Part shown: positions 56,120-64,000 of the stretch, one piece after another
Layout of the letters: every line of letters begins with the position of its first letter
Position numbering within the stretch: position 1 is the stretch's first letter
Origin: Xanthomonas translucens pv. cerealis
Lineage (GTDB): Bacteria; Pseudomonadota; Gammaproteobacteria; Xanthomonadales; Xanthomonadaceae
DNA: 64,000 nucleotides
Direction: 5' to 3'
NCBI RefSeq assembly: GCF_006838285.1
Contig: NZ_CP038228.1
Coordinates: 4,464,001 to 4,528,000, forward strand
Made by a program: the position numbers and the translations under genes
The notes under the pieces: model-generated
What the model was told of the DNA's origin: nothing
Database searches by the model: none
Seen by the model: the letters and a program-made list of their open reading frames with translations, nothing else

Positions 56120-58365
56120 TCAATACTCCACTTGCAACCAAAGGGTGGACAGCGGCGGCAGGGTCAGCGCCAGCGATTGCGCGTGTCCGTGCATCGCTTG
56201 CGCCGCGGTGCGCAAGACACCGTCGTTGCCCTGGTTGGAACCGCCGTAATGGCCGCTGTCGGTGTTGAGCAGTTCGCGCCACTGCCCGCCGCGGGGCACG
56301 CCGAGGCGGTAGCCGTGGTGCACGGCCGGGGTGAAGTTGCTCACCGCCAGCAGCGGCGGCGCGCCGCCGGCGCGGTCGTGGCGCACGAAGGCGAATACGC
56401 TGTTGCTGTGGTCGTCGGCCACGCTCCATTCGAAGCCGTCCGCGGCGCGATCGCTGCGGTATAGCGCCGGCTGCGCGCGCAGCTGCCGGTTGAGGTCGCC
56501 GACCAGCCGCGCCACGCCGCGGTGCTCTGCACGCTGCGCCTGCACCCAGTCCAGCGCGCGGTCGTGGTCCCATTCCTGCCATTGTCCGAACTCGCCGCCC
56601 ATGAACAGCAGCTTGCGTCCCGGGTGCGCCCACATGAAGGCCAGGTAGGCGCGCAGATTGGCGAAGCGCTGCCAGTTGTCGCCGGGCATCTTCGCCAGCA
56701 GCGAGCCCTTGCCGTGCACCACTTCGTCGTGCGACAGCGGCAGCACGAAGTGCTCGGAGAACGCATACACCAGGCCGAAGCTCATCTCGCTGTGGTGGTG
56801 CTGGCGATGGCTAGTGTCGCGCTGCATGTAGCTCAGCGTGTCGTGGCTCCAGCCCATGTTCCATTTGTGGCTGAAGCCCAGCCCGCGCTGCTCCAGCGGC
56901 GCGGTCACGCCCGGCCAGGAGGTGGATTCCTCGGCCATCACCCGCACCCCGGGGAAGCGTTGCGCGATCTCGGCGTTGAGTCGGCGCAGGAACGCGATCG
57001 CCTCCAGGTTCTCGCGCCCGCCCTGGGCGTTGGGCACCCATTCGCCCTCGTTGCGGCCATAGTCGCGGTACAGCATCGCCGCCACCGCATCCACGCGCAG
57101 GCCATCGACATGGAAACGCTCGATCCACTCCAGTGCGCTGCCGATCAGGTAGGCGACCACTTCGGCGCGGCCGTAGTTGTAGATCAGCGTGTTCCACTCG
57201 CGATGCACGCCTTCGCGCGGGTCGGCGTGCTCGTACAGCGCGGTGCCGTCGAAGCGCTGCAGGCCGTGCGCGTCGTCGGGAAAGTGCGCGCCGACCCAGT
57301 CCAGGATCACCCCGATCCCGGCCTGGTGGCAGGCATCGACGAAGCGCGCGAAACCGTCCGCGTCGCCATGCCGCGCGGTCGGCGCGTACAGGCCCAGCGG
57401 CTGGTAGCCCCAGGAGCCGCCGAACGGATATTCGGCGATCGGCAGCAGTTCGAGATGGGTGAAGCCCAGCTCCTGCACGTACGGGATCAGCTGCGCGGCC
57501 AGCGCATCCCAGTGCAGCGGCTGGCCGTGCGCGTCGTGGCGCCAGGAGCCGGCATGCACTTCGTAAATGCTCATCGGCTGCGCGGCGCCGACGCGCCCCT
57601 CGCGCTGCGCCAGCCAGGCCGTGTCGTGCCAGACGAAGCCGGCAGCACCGGGCACCACCGAGGCGGTGTCCGGTGCGCACGTGCTGTGGCGGGCGACCGG
57701 GTCGGCCTTGCGCGGCAGCGGCGTGCCGTCGGCATCGAGAATTTCGTACTGGTAGTGCTCACCACCTAGCAGCCCAGGTACGAACAGTTCCCAGACGCCG
57801 GCCTCGCGATGCAGGCGCAGCGGATGCCGGCGGCCGTCCCAGCCGTTGAAATCGCCGACCAGCGCGACCCGCCGCGCATGCGGCGCCCACACCGCGAAGC
57901 GCACCCCGTCGACCGTGCCGATGCGGCTGTGGTGCGCGCCCAGCGCGGTGCGCAGCGCGGCGCCGTCGCCTTCGGCCATGCCTTGCAGCCAGGCCTCGTC
58001 CAGCACCGGGCCAAATGCGTAGGGATCGTCGATTTCCTGCAGGGCGTCCGGCCACACGATGCGCAGCCGGTAGTCCATCGTGGTCTTCAGTTCGCCTTCG
58101 AACAGGCCCTCGGCATCCGGGTGCGCGCGCATCCGTGCCACCAGCTTGCCGTTGCCGTCGAGCAGGCCCAGCGCGTCAGCGCCCGGCACCAGCGCGCGGA
58201 CCCGGACGGTGCCGTCTGCGTTGCTGTGCGGACCCAGCCAGGCGAACGCGTCCACCGCGTCGCCGCGGGCCAGTGCCCGCAGCGCCAGCCGCTCGCGCTC
58301 GTCGTTCGCCGCTTCCAGCGGCGCGTCCCACACCGGGATCGCATCCGGCGCCCGTTCCCGTTCGC

Positions 58366-58369
<4 letters not shown>
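56120..58369 (-). CDS. glgB: 1,4-alpha-glucan branching enzyme
   Basis: A 749-residue family 13 enzyme that introduces alpha-1,6 branches into glycogen. It has two N-terminal sandwich domains ([23 protein letters not shown] and [27 protein letters not shown]), the barrel with DWVGAHFP, nucleophile Asp in [12 protein letters not shown], acid/base Glu in VMAEEST, and [15 protein letters not shown], then a C-terminal sandwich. I chose ATG 58369, which overlaps the glgA stop by four bases; the longer frame has no family similarity. Confidence 0.95.
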
Positions 58370-59937
<1,568 letters not shown>

Positions 59938-60301
59938 GGCGGTTCCGTCGGGGAGGGGGGGACGGGGCACGGGGCACACGGAAAGCGACTGCCGCCGCGC
60001 GTCCATGCGGGCGCGCGACGCGGAAACCAAAAACCCGAGACGAAACAGAGGGGACTGAACGGCCCGATCAACGCCTGTCAAGTAATGTACGAATGCAACG
60101 ATAAAAGCAACGTGAAGTGGCGCCTTGTCTACACTGCGCCCGCGGGGTTACCGCATAGTGATTTCGCCGCACTCCAGGCGGCAGGACGCGGGGGATACCG
60201 ATGAACCGTTTAGCTTCGTCTCCGATGCCGCCGTCCACTGCCATCGCCGACGCGAACCTGCGGTTGTGTTGTCTTCATCGGCCCTGTGCTGCAATGCCGG
60301 C
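59938..60301. other. Promoter region of the glycogen/trehalose operon, no gene seen
   Basis: About 360 bases between glgA and the divergent small gene. A locally AT-rich part lies near 60060-60110. I recognise no consensus promoter, operator or structured RNA here. Confidence 0.4.
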
Positions 60302-60547
60302 ATGAACTCCTCTGCACAGCGAATGCGACGCGAGTTGGACGGCTTCGTGCTGGACGCGATTCTCGCCGCGGCGCCGGACGGGGCGCTGGTGCCGCAGATC
60401 CAGATCTCCGACGCGGATGGCGCCGTGCTCAGACGGCACGCCTTCGACGGCGTGTACTTCGGCGATGTCCGCGCAGGCGAGCACTTTGTCGCCGAACGTC
60501 TGGCCGCGATCCGTTCGGCGCAGTACGGGAAATTGGTGTTTGGTTGA
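60302..60547 (+). CDS. Small hypothetical protein
   Basis: An 81-residue protein that I do not recognise (MNSSAQRMRRELDGFVLDAILAAAPDGALVPQIQ, ending HFVAERLAAIRSAQYGKLVFG). It has ordinary composition, no membrane segment and no motif. The frame has the third-position GC expected of a gene, and no better reading exists on either strand, but the ribosome site is weak. It is convergent with the response regulator gene. Confidence 0.4.
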   Translation: MNSSAQRMRRELDGFVLDAILAAAPDGALVPQIQISDADGAVLRRHAFDGVYFGDVRAGEHFVAERLAAIRSAQYGKLVFG

Positions 60548-60596
60548 GTTGCGAGTGCCGCTACCAAACGTGGGCGGCGTGCGCCGGCAGCGCGCG

Positions 60597-60971
60597 CTAG
60601 TGCGCCGGCTGCAGCCGATGCAGCGCCGCCAACAGGCCGGCATGGCTGTAGGGTTTGGACAGGAAGCCGGTATGCGTCGGCAGCGTCGCGGTGTCGGGGT
60701 TCTTCATGCCAGAGGTGAGCAAGGCGGGGATCGTGACCAGGCGGCGGCGCAGTTCGCGGACCATGGTCATGCCGTCGCAACCGGGCATCTGCACGTCGCT
60801 GAAGATCAGGTCCACGTCGGGATGCCGCTCCAGAAGCGAGAGTGCCTCGTTGGCAGTGCCGGCGGACAGGACGCGATAGCCATCGCCATCCAGCATCATT
60901 GCCGCCAATTCCCGAATCGTTTGGTCGTCCTCTACCAAGAGAATCGTAGTAAGGGCGCAAGTCCCGCGCAT
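60597..60971 (-). CDS. Single-domain response regulator (CheY-like)
   Basis: A 124-residue receiver domain with no output domain: TTILLVEDDQTIREL (acidic pocket), phospho-acceptor Asp59 in LIFSDVQMPGCDG, LTSG, and FLSKPYS (lysine). I chose ATG 60971 because the receiver begins a few residues later; ATG 60995 or GTG 61010 are possible. It is divergent from a PAS histidine kinase 82 bases away, the two forming a probable pair that signals by phosphotransfer or protein contact. Confidence 0.88.
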   Translation of the reverse strand: MRGTCALTTILLVEDDQTIRELAAMMLDGDGYRVLSAGTANEALSLLERHPDVDLIFSDVQMPGCDGMTMVRELRRRLVTIPALLTSGMKNPDTATLPTHTGFLSKPYSHAGLLAALHRLQPAH

Positions 60972-61052
60972 AATGCGATGCCACGTCGTCTTCATTACGT
61001 GCAGCTTCACGATTCGCCGGTGAAGCGCTGGTGACGCTGCAGTGATGCCGAT

Positions 61053-62378
61053 ATGCTGAATCTACCCCTCATGAGACGCAGCTTGCCCACCCATGCCCGT
61101 TATCGCCAGATCGTCGAACTCTCGCACGACTGCATCAAGGAGATCGGCCGCGACGGTGTCGTGCGTTCGATCAACACCCGCGGCCTGAGCCTGCTCGGCG
61201 CGACCGAGCCCAAGCATGTCGTTGGCCGCGCCTGGCTGGATCTGTGGCCGGAGGAGATGCGCCCGCTCGTGGGAACGGCATTCGACGCCGCCTTGCGCAA
61301 CGAGCAATACGAATTCTGGGCGCAGCGCGAGACGTTCGACGCCAGGCCGCGCTGGTGGCACGTGCTGGCCAGTCCGCTGACCAACGCCAACGCCGAAGTG
61401 GAACGCGTGCTGGTGATCAGCCGCGACGTCACCCAGCATCGCCAGATCGAAGAGGCCCTGCGCACCTTGGGCGATCTGCCGCAGGCAGGCACCGGCGCGG
61501 TGGTGCAGGTCGTCAGCGATACGCTGGGACAGCAATTGCAGGCCGAGCACATCGAGCTGCGTGGGCAACTGGATATCGCCCTGGCCGCGCAGCGCGTCGC
61601 CGAGCGGGCCATGACCCAGGCGCAGAAGGGCGAGGCGATCGGGCAGATGCTGGCTGGCATCGTCCACGACTTCAACAACATGCTGCAGACCGCGATGACC
61701 TCGGTGAGCATGGTGGCCGAACATCCGCAGCGGCTGCAGCCGGACCAGCGCAAGCTGCTCGGCATCGCCGGCGATGCCTTGCAGCATGGTGCGCGGATGA
61801 CCCGGCGCCTGCTCGGCTTCGCTCGCGCGCACCCGGTCAAGCCGCAGTGGCTGGACCTGTGCGAGGTGGTCGCGCAGATGCAGCCGCTGCTGGCGCAGGC
61901 CTTGGGCGGGGACATGAAACTGCAGCTGGCGACCACCGCCGGCGGCGCCACCACCTATGCCGACCGCAGTTCGGTCGAGCAGGCCGTGCTGAACCTGGCC
62001 TTGAACGCGCGCGATGCCTGTCAGCCTGGCGACGTGGTGTCGATTCGCTGCGGCAGCCTGCAGGTACCGCCAAAGCAGGCCGCAGCGATGCGCCAGCCGG
62101 GCCGCTACGTGACCCTGGCGGTCAGCGACCAGGGCGAGGGTATGTCCGAGGACACCAAGTCGCGGCTGTTCGAGGCCTATTTCACCACCAAGCCCGAAGG
62201 CAAGGGCACCGGCCTGGGCCTGGCGCAGGTCTACGGCCTGGTGCGCCAGGCCGGCGGCTTCGTCGATGTGGATTCCGAACTGGGGTGCGGCACCACCATC
62301 ACCCTGGCGTTTCCGTACGTCGCCGAAGCACCGCCGGGCGAGGCCAGCGGCAGCGCCGCCCTGCCGGCGCCGGCCTGA
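61053..62378 (+). CDS. PAS-domain sensor histidine kinase, soluble
   Basis: A 441-residue cytoplasmic kinase without membrane segments. A PAS domain (about 15-130, with YRQIVELSHDCIKEIGRDGVVRSINTRGLSLLG and VISRDVTQHRQIEEAL) and a coiled coil (150-195) precede an HWE/HisKA-like phospho-acceptor region GIVHDFNNMLQTAM (His205). An ATPase domain follows (NLALNARDAC, SDQGEGM, GKGTGLGLAQVYGLVRQAGG). The HDFNN motif is typical of kinases that often lack or donate to a separate receiver, which fits the divergent single-domain regulator. The PAS ligand is unknown. Confidence 0.9.
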   Translation: MLNLPLMRRSLPTHARYRQIVELSHDCIKEIGRDGVVRSINTRGLSLLGATEPKHVVGRAWLDLWPEEMRPLVGTAFDAALRNEQYEFWAQRETFDARPRWWHVLASPLTNANAEVERVLVISRDVTQHRQIEEALRTLGDLPQAGTGAVVQVVSDTLGQQLQAEHIELRGQLDIALAAQRVAERAMTQAQKGEAIGQMLAGIVHDFNNMLQTAMTSVSMVAEHPQRLQPDQRKLLGIAGDALQHGARMTRRLLGFARAHPVKPQWLDLCEVVAQMQPLLAQALGGDMKLQLATTAGGATTYADRSSVEQAVLNLALNARDACQPGDVVSIRCGSLQVPPKQAAAMRQPGRYVTLAVSDQGEGMSEDTKSRLFEAYFTTKPEGKGTGLGLAQVYGLVRQAGGFVDVDSELGCGTTITLAFPYVAEAPPGEASGSAALPAPA

Positions 62379-62789
62379 GCCGCGCAGCGGCGTGCCGCGC
62401 GCTGCAACGGCGCCGATCCCGCGTCGCTGCGGCATGCGCCCTGTTGCGCCGCGTGCACGCCAGCATTGGGGTAACTGCAACTGCAACGGCGCCGCGGCTT
62501 CGGCATCTGCGTCGCAACCGATCGGATCGGGGTTGCGTGTTGTCTTCGCGTGCGATCGCGCGGCAGGGCATGGCGTCTTGCAGTTGAGGTAACGCCACAT
62601 CTGCATGTGCCGGCCGCTGCCTGCAATGCCGGTGCCTGCAGCGATTGCCGTGTGCACGCCGCTGCATTGCCACATGGCTGAACGAACCTGCCTGCGCCTG
62701 TGGCGCCGCCTGCCTGGCCATCTTCGCGAAAGCTTACTATTAGAGGTTTACAGTGGCGGCAGTATTTTGCCCGCCCGACAGGAGAGAAC
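62379..62789. other. Intergenic region upstream of opgH, no gene seen
   Basis: About 410 bases with no convincing gene or repeat. A short AT-rich stretch near 62735-62765 is the best place for an opgH promoter, but no consensus was recognised. Confidence 0.4.
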
Positions 62790-62909
62790 GTGGGTACCAG
62801 TGGCAATCACAGCAAGACGGCGCCGGTAGTGGCGCCAGGGTTCGTCGCGCCGCGCGCAGATGCGTCGTCGCGTCGTTGCGCCGTCCGACGAGGCTGGCGG
62901 AACGCATGA
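62790..62909 (+). CDS. Possible small leader frame coupled to opgH
   Basis: A GTG at 62790 with AGGAGAG just upstream opens a 39-codon frame that ends in TGA at 62907-62909, overlapping the opgH ATG at 62906 (ATGA). The peptide (start [17 protein letters not shown], then arginine-rich) is not recognised. The good ribosome site here and the weak one before opgH suggest translational coupling, but the peptide itself may have no function. Confidence 0.3.
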   Translation: MGTSGNHSKTAPVVAPGFVAPRADASSRRCAVRRGWRNA

Positions 62910-64000
62910 GCATGGTCGCCCCCACATCGACCCTGCCCGATTCCGCTGTCCTCGATGCCGGCCATGCGGTGCTGCCGCCGGAGGCGCCGTTGCCGATGCC
63001 GGTGCAATCGCTGCGCCAGGGAAAACTGCGCAACAAGCGCCTGCCCAGCACCCCGCCCGGCATGTTCTGGCGGCGGCTGTACGTGTTCGGCAGCACTGCG
63101 CTGATGACCGCCTACGCCAGCGTGCTGATCGGCAAGGTGTTGCTGATCGGCGGGGTCAGCGTGCTCGAAGGCTGCCTGATGGCCTTGTTCATCCCCTTGT
63201 TCGCGTGGATCGCGTTCTCGTTCGTCAGCGCGCTGGCCGGATTCGTGACCCTGGTGTTCGGCGGCGGGCGCAAGCTGGGCATCGACCCGGACGTGCCGCT
63301 GCCCAGCGTGCGCAGCCGCACCGCGTTGCTGATGCCCACTTACAACGAGGATCCGCACCGGCTGATGGCCGGATTGCAGGCGATCTACGAATCGGTCGAG
63401 GCCACCGGGCAGATCGCGCACTTCGACTTCTTCATCCTCAGCGACACCACCCGTGCCGCGGTCGGCACCGAGGAAGAGCAGGTCTACGCCGACCTGGTCG
63501 AACGCACCGGCGGCCACGGCCGCATCTACTACCGGCGCCGCGCCGACAACGCCGAGCGCAAGGCCGGCAACATCGCCGACTGGGTGCGCCGGTTCGGCGC
63601 CGCCTATCCGCAGATGCTGATCCTGGACGCCGACAGCCTGATGACCGGCGACACCATCGTGCGCCTGGTCGCGGGGATGGAGGCCAATCCCGATGTCGGC
63701 CTGATCCAGACCCTGCCGGAAGTGGTCAACGGCAACAGCGTGTTCGCACGCATGCAGCAGTTCGGCGGCCGTGTCTACGGCCCGGTGATCGCCTATGGCG
63801 TGGCCTGGTGGCATGGCGCGGAGAGCAATTATTGGGGCCACAACGCGGTGATCCGTACCCAGGCCTTCGCCGAACAGGCCGGCCTGCCGGCGCTGCCGGG
63901 GCGCAAGCCGTTCGGCGGCCACGTGCTCAGCCACGATTTCGTCGAGGCCGCGCTGATGCGCCGCGGCGGCTGGGCCACGCACATGGTGCCGTACCTGCAG
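62906..64000 (+). CDS. opgH: Glucan biosynthesis glucosyltransferase H, 3' end missing
   Basis: 365 codons of a normally 600-850-residue inner-membrane GT2 enzyme that builds the beta-glucan backbone of osmoregulated periplasmic glucans from UDP-glucose. Seen: two membrane segments (about 52-105: [23 protein letters not shown] and [24 protein letters not shown]), then the cytoplasmic catalytic domain with [30 protein letters not shown] and the acceptor region near [14 protein letters not shown]. The QxxRW motif and remaining membrane segments lie outside the window. The ATG at 62906 has only a weak ribosome site. OpgG would be expected nearby but is not in the window. Confidence 0.93.
   Translation, partial: MSMVAPTSTLPDSAVLDAGHAVLPPEAPLPMPVQSLRQGKLRNKRLPSTPPGMFWRRLYVFGSTALMTAYASVLIGKVLLIGGVSVLEGCLMALFIPLFAWIAFSFVSALAGFVTLVFGGGRKLGIDPDVPLPSVRSRTALLMPTYNEDPHRLMAGLQAIYESVEATGQIAHFDFFILSDTTRAAVGTEEEQVYADLVERTGGHGRIYYRRRADNAERKAGNIADWVRRFGAAYPQMLILDADSLMTGDTIVRLVAGMEANPDVGLIQTLPEVVNGNSVFARMQQFGGRVYGPVIAYGVAWWHGAESNYWGHNAVIRTQAFAEQAGLPALPGRKPFGGHVLSHDFVEAALMRRGGWATHMVPYLQ

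Overview
The window is GC-rich chromosomal DNA from a Gammaproteobacterium, almost certainly a Xanthomonas or close Xanthomonadaceae relative. The evidence is the very high third-position GC, an XAC0095-type small protein, a glgA-glgB-treZ-malQ-treY-glgX cluster next to opgH, a desT/desC/desB locus of Pseudomonas type, a chemoreceptor ending in a CheR/CheB docking peptide behind a FliA-type promoter, and a candidate imperfect PIP-box (HrpX-type) promoter. I cannot name the species. I found no rRNA, tRNA, CRISPR array, prophage or intact insertion sequence.

Layout. 1-12 kb: a papain-like amidase fragment, a Cache chemoreceptor, a YedK/HMCES-like protein with an altered active site, a stress block on the minus strand (manganese catalase, two DUF892 ferritin-like proteins, a short-chain dehydrogenase), and a three-gene operon of a small unknown protein, a double-domain KaiC-like ATPase and a diguanylate cyclase/histidine kinase fusion. 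12.3-15.3 kb: desT divergent from desCB, with a palindromic operator and three phased half-sites between them. 15.4-25.3 kb: a candidate secreted lipase-like effector, poxB with a two-component system of NtrC type, then two genes sharing an unrecognised 'PPH' repeat, the first behind a candidate sigma-54 promoter, and an MFS transporter.

25.4-35 kb is a type I restriction-modification island on the minus strand, in transcription order: single-TRD S-like gene, hsdM, dinD, rhuM, hsdS, hsdR, metallopeptidase. Many junctions overlap, and one recognition domain of HsdS is visibly AT-rich, as expected for an exchanged module. 35.4-46.9 kb is the nitrate assimilation region: siroheme synthase with a shortened methyltransferase domain, the nitrate sensor/antiterminator pair nasT-nasS, then narK-nirB-nirD-nasA-cobA. 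In front of narK the DNA shows a full regulatory stack: NtrC-type palindrome, sigma-54 promoter, two ANTAR-type hexaloop hairpins, and an intrinsic terminator. This fits nitrogen control at initiation plus nitrate control at antitermination.

47-60 kb is a glycogen/trehalose operon on the minus strand (glgA, glgB, treZ, malQ, treY, a DUF2934 gene, glgX). It can build branched alpha-glucan from ADP-glucose and convert alpha-glucan to trehalose. The last part holds a divergent response regulator/PAS histidine kinase pair and the 5' part of opgH (osmoregulated periplasmic glucan synthesis), which runs off the window. Three clusters of a short Xanthomonas-type intergenic repeat (at about 4.9, 22.0 and 47.0 kb) and two gene remnants (a histidine phosphatase and a GNAT toxin-like acetyltransferase) lie between genes.
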